From Tetracentron sinense (lineage: Eukaryota > Streptophyta > Magnoliopsida > Trochodendrales > Trochodendraceae), in assembly GCA_015143295.1 (NCBI GenBank), contig CM026568.1:17800607-17864606 (forward strand): a DNA stretch of 64,000 bases, read 5' to 3'. Below are positions 24,601 through 36,712 of this stretch, in pieces. The position numbers and the translations under genes were made by a program. The notes under the pieces were generated by a model that worked only from the letters and a program-made list of their open reading frames with translations, was not told the DNA's origin and did not search any database. Positions within the stretch are counted from its first letter, which is position 1. Each line of letters starts with the position of its first letter.

Positions 24601-27600
24601 TTTGGACCACCTCCAAAATAGAGGCGGGATAGAGTTATCCTTCCAGGCTGCCTTGTGTTGGTCGATCTGTTTTGATGGAACATCATAAGCTTGAGACTGT
24701 ACAAGTCCCTGGACATTCAATATTTAAGACTTTACTGTAGTAGAATGTGATTGCGCCTATGGGCCCCCACATGTCCCTTTTTGTCTTCTTTTAATTATAG
24801 TTAAACTTAATCAGGCTTGGGGAGTTCCTTTTAACTATGATTAAGCTTCATTAACTAAAGATTAATTTTTTTTAATTTTTTTAAAATATAAAAACTAAGG
24901 TTAGATGGATGTACCCTAGGGATGAGTGAATTTGAACCACAGTTAATGGTGTTAAAAGGGACACGTTGCAACTTGTAAAGTACCCTTTAACTGTAATTAA
25001 GCTTGATCAACGTATGGTTAATATTTTTTTTTCTAAAAATCAAGATTAGATGGATGAACCCTAGGGATGAGTGAATCTTAACCACAATTAGTTAGTGATA
25101 AAGGGGACACGTGGCGGCTTGTAGAGCCTCCTTTAACCGTGGTTAAACTTAATCAATCTAAGGTTAGTATTTGTAAATTTAGTTTTTTTCTAAGAACTAA
25201 GATTAGATATATGAACCCAGGGTGAGTAAATCTTAACCACGGTTAATGAGTGATGAAAGGGACACATATGGCTCTCGGTAGGATGTTCTAGATCATTTGT
25301 TATGTTGAAGCACACTTCTCCGAAATCTATCTTCAGAAGGGTATCTCCAGTTTTCAAGTCTTGGTTTGTCTTGCATGGTGTTGTTAAATTGGATACCGTG
25401 CTCCTCAATCACTTTGGAAGAAATATTGTCATAGGGAAACCGAGACATGTAATACCATAAAGACTAAATAGTAGAATTCTAATTTAAATAGGATACTGTT
25501 AATAGAATTCTAATTTAAGTATGATCCTATTAAAGAGTAAACTTTCTTAAATTTAATTGTTCATTATTTACATAGAATGCCATTAATGAAATTTCTAATG
25601 ACCATATTATCCCTAAGAATCACTATGAAAATTAGTCATAAACTTTGCTCTTTATTTATTAGTATAATGCTTACTTTATCAACAATAAAGTAAAGTGGAG
25701 GTTAATTATGTCCGCATAAAATTTAGGTTACTCCTTGTACTTTTATTAGTAGAATGATGTATAAATATATATATGTATTACATAAATTTGTAAGGAGTTA
25801 TAAATATTTGTTCGGTCTATCACTCTTTTGTTGCAAACTTTTTAAATGCTTTGGATTGCTCCTTTTTTGTTGAAATCTTTTCTATGCTTTAGAATATTTC
25901 TTCGATTTTATATACAGTGGACTACTCTCGTTTAATGTCACATGATTCTCAATTTCATGTTTAGAGTGAGTCTTTTGACTACGTTTCAATCACAAAAGAA
26001 GTTCCCTTAAAACAACATCCATGCTGTGGAAAACTGGTTCTTTATATTTTTTTTTGATGTGTGGGGGGAGGGTTTGATGCGGTACGAAGGAAGAATGATG
26101 CTGGATTGTAATAAAAGGGGAGTGGGAAGTTTAATGAGAAGTGAAATAAGGGGAAAATAAGTAGAGAAGTAGAGTCTCAGTACTTCTATGGAGTACCTAG
26201 GGTTGGAATCTCACCAACTTAGGCGTCGAGGATGGAGTCACACCAACAATGTAAGAAGTCACACCTTACTAAAGAAGAAATTTTCATTCACTTATAGTAC
26301 AATCTGAGTTTGATTCTTCCACTCAACTAAAAACTTTTGATATCCACCATGCCTTGTAGACACAATTTGATCCTCAAGCATATCTTCAGTGTCTTCTACA
26401 TTTTGCTTTGGTGCTGGAGGGAGGTGGATAACATACTCTTCAGTTTCCTCGTGGTGTCCAAAATATGTTGTTAAGTCTTCAATGTTGGAGATAGGGCTAA
26501 ATCAAACTTCTGGTGGAAGCTCAAGCGAGCAGTGTAGTCAAGGCGTCGCCTAGGCGATTTTGGGCCTTTGTCGCCTAGGCGCCCCTCTAGGCGGGCGATC
26601 CTACAAATTTTTTTTTTTTTTTTTTTTTTGCTTTAAAAAAATCCAAAATTTCCTAATAAATAAATAAAAAATATAAAAACATGAAATAAAGTAGTAATAA
26701 GATTCTAAATCGTTTTTTTCACTAAAAAAATCATTTTTTTTCACTAAAAATATCGTTTTCGAAGCAATCTGGGCCTATTAGGCCCAGATTGCGGACGCAC
26801 TTCGTGCGTCACAGGGGGGCGCTGCCCCCCCACCACCCTCCCTGGCAATCGTAGGAGGGCTCTGCCTAATATTATACATGGACAATGACACGAATTTGGG
26901 TATTTTACCCAGATTTTGAAGTGTTTAATACCTCACTATGTTAACATGTCTTTGGTTATGTAATGAATGCTTGTAATAGACTTTTTATTTTATGTTTTTG
27001 TGGAATGTGGGTGTGGAGTTTTGATCTTTTGGATGTAATATATATACGTGATATATATATAATTATATATATATTTATATTAAATTTATCGCCTCGCCTA
27101 GCCGGGGCTAATCGCCTAGACGCCTTGACTACACTGCAAGCGAGTAAGCATTTTTCCCAAGTCGCTTCAAAACATGATAAGCTCCAACATTCTTTGAATA
27201 AACCTTGTGATAGGTACCAACTGAAAACTTTTCGGGCCTTAAAAGGGGCCATCACCATATCACCCTCATTGAATTGGGCAAACCGTCGATGGAGACCAAC
27301 TTTATCTTTGTAACTCTCAGTACTAATTGCAATCTTTCTGCAGACCTCATCTTGTTTTTGCTTGATATGTTGGGAGAATGCTTTGGCATCTTCATTAGTG
27401 CGATGGTTCAGGAATCAAATCAATAGGCTACCTAGGATTAATACAATTAGCAATCTCAAAAGGAAATCGTTCCATTGTTCGATTAATAGAGCTATTATAT
27501 GCAAACTCCGCTTGAGGAAGAATAAGATCCAATGTTGTAATTTTTTCACCAAGCAAGTATCGAAACAAATTACCTAAGCTTCTTCTCAAAACTTCTATCT

Positions 27601-30600
27601 AGTCGTTTGTCTGTGGATGATAAGCACTAGAGTACTTAATTTTTTACTCATGAAAGAACACCTTTTTAAGTTAATGTAGAGTTTCTCGGATCTTAAAACT
27701 CTTATAACTTGGCGCAAATTTTCGTCATGGTCCTTATTTGATTGGCTATAAATAAGAATATCATCAAAGTAGACTACGATAAATCTTTTAATAAAAGGTC
27801 GAAGTACTTGTATCATAATGCGCATGAACTTGAGACATTGGTTAGTCCAAATGGCATGACTAACTACTCATACAAACCATCTTTAGTCTTGAAGGTTGTT
27901 TTTCATTCTCTTGGATGGATGCGAATTTTGTGGTATTCGCTACAAGGATCGATCTTAGAGAATATCATTGCACCCGCCATCATATTTAGCATGTCGTCAA
28001 GCCTTAGAATTGGAAACCTGTATTTAATTGTGATCTTGTTGATGGCTCAACTATCAACACACTTCCTCCGAGTTCCACCGCACTTTGGAGTGCAGAGTGC
28101 AACCTATGCAGGTACTGTATCAGGATTCATACTTTCTCTTATGAATCCCTTAGCAATGACATCATCCATTTGCCTTTTAAGTTCAGCATACCCTGTTAGG
28201 TTCATCGATAGGCTAGCAAATTGGATAAAACAACTCCAGGTACCAAATCAAATGTATGTTAGATATCCCTAATTGGTGGCAACTCTTGTGGTAGTTTTTC
28301 TAGAATGAGATTTGAAAAATCTGATAGAAGCGTTTAAATTTTAGGTGGCTGCTACTTTGGCATTTCATTGGGTTCTTTAATTTCACGACCACTAATGCAT
28401 AAACCAGCCCTTGATCTCGGTTGTCCTCCATGAATTCTTGAATGGTAAGCACATTAGAGCTCTTCGTTTCCACCTTCCTCCAGTGTAGTCAAGGCGTCGC
28501 CTAGGCGATTTTGGGCCTGCGTCACCTAGGCGCCCCTCTAGGCGGGCTGTCCTAGTAAATTTTTTTTTTTTGCTTAAAAAAATCCAAAATATCTCAATAA
28601 ATAAATAAAAATAAAAAAGCATGTAATGAAGAAGTAATAAGATTTTAAATCGTTGGTTATGTGATGAATGACCAACCATATTAGGCAGAGCTCCCCGGGC
28701 AATCGTAGGGGGGCTCTGCCTAATATTATACATGGATAGTGACACAAATTTAGGTATTTGGCTCAGATTTTGAAGTGTTTAATACTCCACTATGTCAACA
28801 TGTTTTTGGTTATGTGATGAATGATTGTAATAGACTTTTTATTTTATATTTTTGTGGAATGTGGATGTGGAGTTTTGGTCTTTTGGATGTTATATATAAT
28901 AATATATATACGTGATATATATATAATTATATATATATTTATATTAAATTTATTGCCTAGGCAATGCCTCGCCTATCCGGTGCTAATCGCCTAGGCATCG
29001 CCTAGACGCCTTGACTACACTACCTTCCTCACAGGTGAGGTATCCTTCATTGGCTTAAGGTTAGTCTGACGACCATTGTGTAAAAATGTATAGGTATTAG
29101 CAAACCTATCATGTTGAATCTTGCGGTCATATAAGCTTGGTCTTCCCACCAAATGTGGCTATCTTTCATTGGGATATAATGTCACACCAAACAGAATCAG
29201 AATAATTTTGTTGCAAAAGAAATTTAACTAAGCATTGATTACTTACGTATTGATGTGTCATTTACCCAAACAACTTGGTAAGATCGTATGTGTTTATCTA
29301 CCTTTAGATTCAACTTATCAACCAACTCCTGGGAAACCACGTTCATGCTACTTCCTCCGTTAATGATGACCTTACAAACTTATTCTTCACATGCTACATG
29401 AGTTTGAAAAATATTGATGCAACGACAGTCTTCTTTCTCCTCTCTTCCTTAGGGATGGTCAAGATTCTCCGAACTATAAGAGTAGTCTCAAGGAGACCTT
29501 CTACTTCTTCAATATCTGGTTCTTTTAATGGTTCAACACCTTGATCATTAGCTATTAGATCTTCTTTAGTTTCCTCTTCACAATAGTGAATGTTCTTTGT
29601 AGAACACAATAGCAAAATGCCTGCTCTACCACACTTACAGCATTTTGCTTCACTATCTCAACGTGACGTACTATTCACGGGAACCTTGCACTTGTCATTA
29701 TCTCCACCAAATGGATTAGCGCTACTGATTTTGTTGGTTGAAGTAGAGTTCGAAGTGCTCATATTGCTACGGGGAGCACTGAAACCAGTTTGAGAGGTAG
29801 AGAATCCCCCAACTACGACTCCATTACGCTTTAGCGTTGGGTGCCTTAATTGGGCTTTCAATTTTTAAGGCCAATTGATAAGCTTCTTCAAGACTTGTCA
29901 AATGTACAGTCGTGAGATCCTTCTTAATCTCCATCTTCAAACCCATCTGAAATTCGGATATAGCTTGCCGCTCATCTTCTTTTATCCGGCTACGAATAGT
30001 CAATTCATTGAATTTCTCCGTGTATTCCTCTACACTAGAAGCTTCTTGCCAAAGTAGAAATAACTCCTTGATATATGGGCTTGCCCATTTTCATTTTCAC
30101 AAAACAGACCTGTCGTTCTTCAGACATTTTTAACCAGTCAAAATAATCTTCTAAAGACATTAACCAGTCTTGGAAGGCATGCAGATCTAGCCTTCCGAAG
30201 AAATCAACAATTTCGACTTTAACCCCCTTCGATCCATCATCAAATCGATCCCTATAATAATCCCGACGCTCCAAGATCTGACAAAAGTTTCTTGATGGAA
30301 TTCTAGTTTCCACACGATGTGGAGGTTGATGCAAAGTAGAACCGACACGAATTGGTGTGAGTTGTTGATGCTTTCGGCTGATTGTTACTTGTGCCCTTAT
30401 CAATGCCACCTACGTCTTTATGCTCTTGAAAAACTTCATCAAAACTTGTGTCAACATTGTTGGGTTTTTGTTAAATTTCTTCAGACTGCTCTGGGAATAT
30501 ACGAGATCATAGGAGGTCTGTACGTTGGGAGAGTTGCTGCACTTGTTGTACTAACTCCAAAAGAAGTTCATCTCCCTGAGATTATGCGAGTTTAGGAGCA

Positions 30601-33600
30601 TATGGTCATCCAATTCGAGTAGACATCTTTCCACAAGATTGCCAAGAAGTCAGAACTTTGCTCTGATAGCAAAAATTAATGTAGTACAAAGGAAGAATGA
30701 CGCTGAATTTTAATAAAAGGGAATGAAAAGTTTAATGAGAAGTGAAATAAGGAGAAAGGGAGAAGAGAAGTAGAGTCTCACTACTTCTATGGATTACCTA
30801 TGGTTGGAATCTCATCAACTTATGCGTCCAAAATGGAGTCACACCACCATTGTAAGGAGTCACACCTTACTAAAGAAGAATTTCTCATTCACTTCAATTT
30901 TGAATTGCCTTACATTGCCATAGGATCCTCTATTTATAGGCATTGATAGAACCTTCTATATAAATGCTAGAATCATCCATCATAAATTCTAAGACTTAGG
31001 CAATGTAAAGGACTTCAATTTCCTAGGAATAATTAATACATGACAACACCAATGTCCTAGGACTTTTTAGAACTAATTAATGAAAACAACTTTCAATAGT
31101 AATCTTGGCCTTCCTAAAATACCCTATTAATTTTAGCAACTTCTAAAAGTTTCTTGGTCTTTCTAGAAGACCCCTTTAATGCATTGCTATATTTTTAGAT
31201 TTGTGGGCCCATTTCACGGACTTTATGGATAGTCATGGTTTTTCTTGGGCCTACAGCTGTGCACTTTGATCCCCATGGGCCTGTTTTCATCAGGGTTGGA
31301 CTTGTACAAAATCAGCTTTTAATCAATATTCATGTTGGTGATGCAAACATGGTTCTTATGGGAATAGCTATAAAAAAACTGGGTCTTCTCAACTGTGATG
31401 CCTCAATGTTTTTTAATTTATGAATGAAGAGCTGTGCAAAATGGAAAGGAAAAAAAAATCAAGTGTTTTGTTGATTTTAGGGTTCCTTCTTCCGGTACTA
31501 ACCTTCTCTTGTAAATTGTAATGATATCTTCGTGGGTTCTAGAAATGTTGTGTTTGTAAAGAAAGGCTACTTATGTTTTGTTTTATTGTTATTTTTATAT
31601 GATATTGGCGCATTTTATAATTTAAGATGAACTTTTGTAGATTTCATGTGTTGGAGGTTTTGGTTCAAACGCTCACATGTATAAAATCAATGGGACTGCT
31701 AACATCAATGCAATTAGAGCTGCCGCAGAACAAGGTATGGCCCTACTGACGCGAGCTTCTCCATTTGTTACTATATGATTATTGTCCCCACAAACATTCA
31801 TAGTGGGTTTTCTTGCTGAATAAACAAAAAGTAGGTGAACAGTCAAAAAAAAAGAAAAAAAGAAGAGGAATGTGGAACATACTTTTCAAAACATATGAAA
31901 GTATTTCTGAGATGGACAAGAGGTTTCTAGATTCACATCAAGGTTTAATAGAATGGTAAACCCCAGGTTTGCTCGTTGCTAAAGAGTTCTCAGATTATGT
32001 GGGAGACATTTCTTAGATAGTGCCTTGTTTAATTACTTTTATTGCATGCCCTTTGCAAGTCAAGTAATTTGAAAGTCTCACTTTCCTCTATAATTCACCA
32101 GTGGGAAGGCTGAAAAGGATACTTTAATAAGCTTGGACATTTTCTGTTATTTTTTGTCCCGGTCCATGTATTTTATTTTTGTAATGAATAGGTGGTTATA
32201 TGACTATCTCTAGGATTAATTTTGTTTTACCTGGCTGATTTGCTATTTTGTGGATTTCTTTGGGATTCATAATGCATTTGATTAAATGCCTTAGCAGAGA
32301 GTTAAAATTAAATAGTATCTTTATAAGTTTTTATTTCAGTTAAATTTTCTCTAAGGTTTCACCTAATAAGTTTCCTGTATTATAAGCTTTTCTTTATTTA
32401 TGATTGCATATGTACACACATTGCTTAAGCGTATTGAAATTGTTGCTACAGTGAAGTGAGCCCACATTGCATCACTCACTTTTATCACTTTACTAACCTT
32501 AAAATTAATATGCAATTTTTTTTGTGTGTGTTCATTCTCTAAGGATTTTAATGAAGTTGTTTAGATCCATACTGTCTTCATTCTTTGTCGTATAAATTTT
32601 TTGTTTTTGTGTAGCTTGATCATTTTTTGTTATTCACAATGGAATGTAAAGGATTTTAATGAACTTGTTTAGACCCATACTGCCTTCATTCATTGTCGTA
32701 TAAATTTTCTGTTTTTGTGTAGCTTGATCATTTTTTGTTATTCACAACGGAATGTGCTTCAATAAAAATAGAAAGAAAAACCCTGATTTGTGTGCCGGAG
32801 CCTAAGTAATAGAGACAAGGCTTGAGTGATCAGGATGATTGGGAAATATGTTTGATAGTGAAAATATTAGTTGCTTATCTCCTTCATTTAGTGACAATAT
32901 TTGTTGGTTGTTATCTTCTGCTAGGATTATCCATCTCTACATACATACTATTTACAGCCTAGTTATTTGGATCCTTAGTTCATATTTTTTTTCTGCAGGT
33001 GTAAAAAGATTTGTATATATCTCTGCTGCTGACTTTGGCTTGGCAAGTTATTTACTGAAAGGATATTATGAGGGGAAGGTACTCTCTTGGCAGTATCGTA
33101 ATAGTCATTCACTAATTATAAATATTGATTGAAGCGAAAATTGAAAGGGTCTAGTGTAAGACACATGGATGAGACTTATAGTAATCCAAAAATGACAGAG
33201 AGGGGTATGTCATTTTATTACCTTTCAGTAATCATATATCTGTTGGAGAAAAGTATGTGGGAGGAGCATTTTCATAACCTCAAATTTCGATGATCTTACT
33301 AAAATGTGCACATTAGCTTCGGTATGCGAGATCGGTGCAGTCAGGGTGATTATAAGTATTATCAGTAGTGTCATATTTGTGGTCTCCAAAATTGATGAGC
33401 ATCAAATATGTTGTTGCTCACCTTTCTGTACTACGTATATCTTGAATCATGATATGAGAAATTTCCACAAATAATAACAATACTTATCGATATTGTCATG
33501 TTTTATAGACTTTCAGTTAACATGACACTTTTATATGTCTGATGCTTGAAGATTATTCTGTCCATTCGTCCTCTTTTTCTCATGAAGAATTGCACCATTT

Positions 33601-35165
33601 ATATCATATGATGCAGAAAGCTGCTGAAACGGAGCTACTGATTAAATTTCCATATGGAGGTCAGCTTCCCATTCTTTCACTGCAACTCTTAACATTTCAA
33701 TAAACTTTACCTAGCTTGGTGGTGGAATATCCAGTTTATTAAAGCTAACAAATCATGGGTGAACTCAAGAACTTGTTGATGTCTGCCCTTCATAAAATGA
33801 AACACAATATTTTGATCAGAAAAAAAAACTTTTTAAAAATTCTTTTGATAATTTTCTTGTGAAAATGATAACTTTTATTAATTATGAAATTTCTGGCTTA
33901 CTACTATGAGGACTTTGTTTCTATTTATAATTGCTGCAAATAATTTAGACATCTGCCTGATGAGTGCTGACAGCTGATTGGACAATCAAGAATCAGGACA
34001 GCATAGAAAGCAATTGTCCTTTGTAAATATTTGACAGTGAAGAGGTGGATACCTAGTTCTCCCCTTGATCTTGAAAATGGCTTATTTAGTTTGGTTCAAC
34101 TGAGTTATTTTCTTTCTTTGTTGGGAAGTTTCATTTTTTTTCTTCTCAATTTTCATTCCAGCCTGCCTGTCAGAAGATATATTTATTAGTGAACTTGGAT
34201 TGTGCAATTCTACTCTGAGGACATTATTGAGCCTACAAACATGAAGGTTTTTTCATTTTCTGGGAAATCGTCGGTTTTATATACTGAATCCACTAGTCTC
34301 TAGGGAGAGTTAAACCCATTAATAGGCCATCCTAAAATGTTAATCGGATCCTTTAGAGACCCAAGAGTATCCGTTATGGCTCAGTCACACTCAAATAATA
34401 TATAGCATAAAGTCATAGACTACAATATTGGAGACAACAAAAGCTTTCTATATATGAATATGAAAATAGATTGCTTTAGATATGTCATTTTCTTTTGCAG
34501 GTGTAATTTTTAGGCCAGGTTTTATACATGGGACACGCCGAGTTGGGAGCATGAAGTTACCTCTAGGTGTTATTGGGGCTCCACTAGAGATGGTAAAATG
34601 TTTCTGATTTTCTAATGAAGTATATTTTATCCTCTTAACATGCCTCTTTAAAACAGTTAAACCCATCTTGCTCCTACTTTGTGATCATCTTTTATTTATC
34701 AGCAGAGCATGTTCCAATATTAGTTTCCAAATATATATGCTCTTTATCATAATTTTAGGCAAGTTAACCCAAATATGCACATGGGTTATCTACCATCTAT
34801 CCCAATCATCTTAAGACGGTTTGGACCAACAGCTAAGAGGTGGTTGATCCATGTCTGTCCCAATGTAAAACTCACTAGTGGCCTGAAATGGGCAGGTGAT
34901 GAATGTGCTTATCAAGGTTGACCCACCTCATGCTAATGCTATAATTTTCTCCTTTAGTTATTGACTGTATGTTCAATCATCTCAGATTCTACAGCATGCA
35001 AAACCACTAAACCAAATCCCGCTCATCGGCCCATTGTTTACACCTCCTGTTAGCGTGACTAAAGTAGCAAAGGTTGCAGTCAGAGCTGCAACAGATCCTG
35101 TATTTCCTCCTGGCATCATAGACGTGTATGGTATTCTGCGCTATAGCCAGCAAAAGACAGCATAG
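12566..35165 (+). CDS. NAD(P)-binding atypical SDR protein (At5g10730/At5g15910-like, Coq11-related), 10 exons
   Basis: Coding exons: 12566-12621, 20931-21048, 21147-21235, 23881-23936, 24030-24085, 31641-31734, 32999-33078, 33617-33659, 34501-34592, 34986-35165. All introns are GT-AG and phases agree throughout, giving 287 residues with stop TAG. The N-terminus [19 protein letters not shown] is basic and serine-rich, like a mitochondrial presequence. Exon 3 gives the Rossmann motif [13 protein letters not shown] (59-71). Exon 7 gives [16 protein letters not shown] and a YYEGK (YxxxK, 179-183). Later exons give [19 protein letters not shown] and end [14 protein letters not shown]. This matches the plant At5g10730/At5g15910 family; the yeast relative Coq11 acts in the mitochondrial coenzyme Q complex, so a similar site is inferred. 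Introns 1 (8.3 kb) and 5 (7.6 kb) are filled with transposons. A candidate AATAAA lies at 35516. No internal stop was seen, so it is probably functional. Confidence 0.93.
14190..14580 (-). pseudogene. En/Spm-associated (Ptta-type) protein fragment
   Basis: On the minus strand, 14580-14460 reads [20 protein letters not shown] followed by [20 protein letters not shown]. The RVR-YGLG-TP pattern is characteristic of the plant transposase (Ptta/En/Spm) family. After a stop, a helical, glutamine/alanine-rich segment (AAQLAAEVA...[20 protein letters not shown]) continues to about 14250. No complete frame survives. It supports the CACTA assignment. Confidence 0.6.
15365..15690. repeat. GAGA-rich low-complexity tract
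   Basis: A long purine tract of (GA)n with interspersed GACA and GGTAGA units, inside the CACTA element. The arginine/glutamate-rich and serine/leucine-rich frames on its two strands are artefacts of this repeat. Confidence 0.95.
17681..17838. mobile_element. MITE (158 bp) inside the LTR remnant
   Basis: Ends TGGATAATGCTAGCACCAC and, inverted, GGGCAATGCTAGCATCAC continue as CTTTCTTT-bearing inverted arms. It is flanked by TTAATTAA on both sides (17673-17680, 17839-17846), consistent with an 8-bp target duplication, although that sequence is AT-rich and palindromic. A related MITE lies at 63148. Confidence 0.75.
18120..20410 (-). mobile_element. L1 LINE reverse-transcriptase remnant in introns 1
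   Basis: On the minus strand, 20400-19570 encodes a decayed [56 protein letters not shown], then a SRGSPLS block, [15 protein letters not shown] and [20 protein letters not shown]. These are standard landmarks of plant L1 RT in order, broken by stops and frameshifts. Further down, 18420-18163 carries a C-terminal [11 protein letters not shown]-type piece. The roughly 1 kb between (18480-19560) has no recognised LINE motif and may be another insertion. The element lies antisense within intron 1 of the SDR gene. Confidence 0.75.
21489..22872. mobile_element. hAT-like element in intron 3, with a nested MITE
   Basis: Ends are ACGGCCGGCCTGTCC on the left and, inverted, TTCAGGGCCGGCCCAAGCC on the right. 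The arms carry TAGGCCCC/GGCCTAAAG inverted blocks and repeated GAAGGCCCCAAA motifs. Flanks TGGTTCAC (21481-21488) and TGGTTCAT (22873-22880) form an 8-bp duplication with one mismatch. No transposase was recognised. Confidence 0.7.
21955..22330. mobile_element. Long-TIR MITE nested in the intron 3 hAT element
   Basis: Left arm AATTCTCTCAAGTTGTAACT ... CCCTGAGGTCGTCACGTGTC and the inverted right arm AATTCTCTCATATTGTAACT ... CCCTGAGATCGCCACGTGTC pair over about 110 bp. Internal GTTAA/TTAAC-rich sequence resembles the tandem units in the Helitron at 24786-25280. No target duplication was fixed. Confidence 0.6.
24177..25757 (-). mobile_element. Non-autonomous Helitron in intron 5
   Basis: On the minus strand the element begins TCATTCTACTAATAAAAGTA (from 25757). 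It ends with a hairpin ATGTGCAACGCACAT followed by GCACTTTTACTAG and then a host T (24177). A 5' TC, a short 3' hairpin and terminal CTAG inserted between A and T are the Helitron signature. Terminal sequence matches the copy at 48307-49832, including ATGCCATTAATGAAA and TTTATCAACAATAAAGTAA blocks. It sits in a TA-rich microsatellite. No Rep/helicase frame is present. Confidence 0.8.
24786..25280. repeat. Three tandem ~150-190 bp units inside the Helitron
   Basis: Three successive units share the order GTTAAACTTAATCA, AAGGTTAATATTT-like, CTAAGATTAGATGGATGAAC, CCAGGGATGAGTGAATC-like, AACCACGGTTAATG and GGGACACGTGGC. Unit limits are about 24786-24974, 24981-25126 and 25130-25280. They diverge moderately and resemble the interior of the MITE at 21955-22330. 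Confidence 0.75.
26530..27136. mobile_element. hAT MITE (607 bp), copy 1 of CAGTGTAGTCAAGGCGTC family
   Basis: The TIR CAGTGTAGTCAAGGCGTC is repeated in inverted form at the right end. The perfect 8-bp target duplication CAAGCGAG lies at 26522-26529 and 27137-27144. The arms are rich in GCCTAGGCG. It interrupts the integrase C-terminal region of the gypsy element. Confidence 0.96.
27150..28300 (-). pseudogene. gypsy pol: RT and integrase C-terminal fragments
   Basis: On the minus strand, 28240-27650 gives [61 protein letters not shown] and the catalytic box [14 protein letters not shown], all in RT order with stops and a frame shift. Immediately after (27590-27150) comes [19 protein letters not shown] and then [15 protein letters not shown]. 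These are from the end of the integrase core and its C-terminal domain, so RNase H and most of integrase were deleted near 27600. It is antisense to the host gene's transcription. Confidence 0.85.
28481..29022. mobile_element. hAT MITE (542 bp), copy 2 of the same family
   Basis: The TIR CAGTGTAGTCAAGGCGTC faces an inverted GGCGTCTAGGCGATGCC-bearing end (…GACTACACTA). The perfect 8-bp duplication CCTTCCTC lies at 28473-28480 and 29023-29030. The interior matches copy 1 (CTCTGCCTAATATTATACAT) but lacks its GGACGCACTTCGTGCGTC segment. It lies between the protease and RT parts of the gypsy element. Confidence 0.96.
29300..30410 (-). pseudogene. gypsy gag, zinc knuckle and protease fragments
   Basis: On the minus strand, [20 protein letters not shown] (about 30220-30160) is the conserved gag block of this lineage, preceded by a basic region. 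The CCHC knuckle sits near 29640 (KC..CG..GHFAI, damaged). [16 protein letters not shown] (about 29490-29440) and [20 protein letters not shown] (about 29390-29325) are the spacer and the protease-like active-site region. Several frameshifts separate the pieces. Confidence 0.75.
32541..32755. repeat. 108-bp tandem duplication in intron 6
   Basis: Two adjacent copies (32541-32648 and 32649-32755) start AAGGATTTTAATGAA and end TTATTCACAA(T/C)GGAATGT, differing at only a few positions. Confidence 0.93.
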
Positions 35166-36700
35166 GTTGGTTGTATGTCCCTCTTTGTTTTGTTCTTCAA
35201 TGTAGGAAACTTCAAGATCCAGCTGATTTTCCCCCGTGTCTCGTGCATTGAATATCAGTGATTTTTTTTGGTTCATTACATGTCTTTGAAGCAATAAGAT
35301 GTGCGAACGTGAGCATTGCGGTTTTGTTGGACATGCTTCTTTCTTGGTTATTTTCGGCTGATGATGTTTTTTTTTTTATGAGAAGTGGACATGAGAGGAT
35401 AATACTGCTTTGTTAATGGAAGCATATGGTGATTCCTAGAATCCATGACTTTAAATGTGACATACCTTCTTGATTGATACAAAGGGCTTGATCAGTGGGC
35501 ATTCTATATCAGATCAATAAATATCTCACAATCTGATATACAAAACTCGTATGTTGTCCGTTCTCTTTTCTTTGGCCGCCCAATCCAGACGGACGGATGT
35601 TTGACGTTCACCATGGAGCATTGTGTCGCTGACCAAGTCATGGTTTGGATTCATGGGATGATAGGCTGTATTGTGCAACATCCTGTGTTTTGAGGACTAT
35701 TTGTGTTTGTGGGTTGAAATCTTTAACCCTCACAGGCCGAGGTGTGCCCCTCATTTGACAGAGGACCTAGGATCAAGTCACAGGGAGAGGGTTTCCCTCG
35801 GTGATGTGGTGTGGCTAGCAGGTCTACTTACCATTACTACCCCAAGAGGTACCATTAGATAAATGCATGGTTGAAATTTGGTTATATGTGAAGGTAATTT
35901 TGGGAAGATTTCGGCTGAAATTTTGGGTTCAAAATCTTAGAATTTCCCCATGAAAAATTTCTGGTTTACCTTTTTATTACAGAATGAAATCAACAATCAC
36001 AATTTGTTTTGAAATATTTGGTAAATATTTTGAAATTTTACGGTTAGAAATTTATTTTGGAACTCTCATTTCTATAAAAGTTCAGAAATTATTTCAAGCA
36101 AATAGTTTATTAGTTTCAAACAAAGAGTTTAATTAGGCAGTTATTAATTTAAATAAATATTCAAACTATTATGCTAATAAAATTTTAAAATATTTATTCT
36201 AGTTATTTATTAGGTAAATCTTAGATTAAACACTTAATGAATTTAGACAATTCATAAATATCAATATTCAACTATTAAAGATAACCTTAATTTATTAATA
36301 TAAAGTAATATTTTAATATTAAATTAGAAGTTGACACTAATCTAAGAATTCAAAAAATATTTCTTAAGAGATAGATATATTAAAATATAAATTATTAGAT
36401 ATGTACATGTGATCCTACAAGATTTGATATGTCAAAAATAGAGTAGTGATAAAGATATTTTAAATTCTATAATTAATATACAAAGTACATTTAAAAATAT
36501 TTAAAAGACCCAAATTTTGTTTCGGGTTTGGGATTCGAAATGACTGAAATTTCGTCCACATCAAACCTCAAACCATGGATAGATGATGTCTCGTACTAAA
36601 AAATAGAAAAAGAAAAAACAGAAGAAATTATTGTCAACCTTGAGGTCAGTTCGAGGATATTCTGAGTATTAATCATACTTTGTTCTCGTGGTAATCAAAC
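35166..36700. other. Presumed 3' UTR then AT-rich intergenic DNA
   Basis: The 3' UTR of the SDR gene probably runs to just past the AATAAA at 35516. Beyond it lies AT-rich DNA with no supported gene. Text near 35730-35860 has a GGATCAAGTC-like B-box remnant that may be an old SINE. Confidence 0.45.
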
Positions 36701-36712
36701 TTTAAAATTTAC

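Larger units (their letters stand above)
26078..31264 (-). mobile_element. Ty3/gypsy retrotransposon in intron 5 (degenerate)
   Basis: Direct LTR copies TGCGGTACGAAGGAAGAATG (from 26078, truncated after about 220 bp) and TGTAGTACAAAGGAAGAATG (30680-31264) bound the element. The pentamer TTTGA flanks both ends (26073-26077, 31265-31269). A degenerate tRNA-iMet primer site (GCTCTGATAGCA on the plus strand, 30660-30671) lies 8 bp from the right LTR, so the element reads on the minus strand. Order on that strand: gag (about 30400-29860), zinc knuckle (about 29640), protease (about 29390-29300), RT (28280-27650), integrase C-terminal part (27590-27150). RNase H and the integrase core are missing. 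Two hAT MITEs are inserted. Confidence 0.88.

Noticed and set aside
27742-28272. 176-codon plus-strand open frame
   Set aside because: It is the antisense of the gypsy reverse transcriptase, whose conserved motifs lie on the minus strand.
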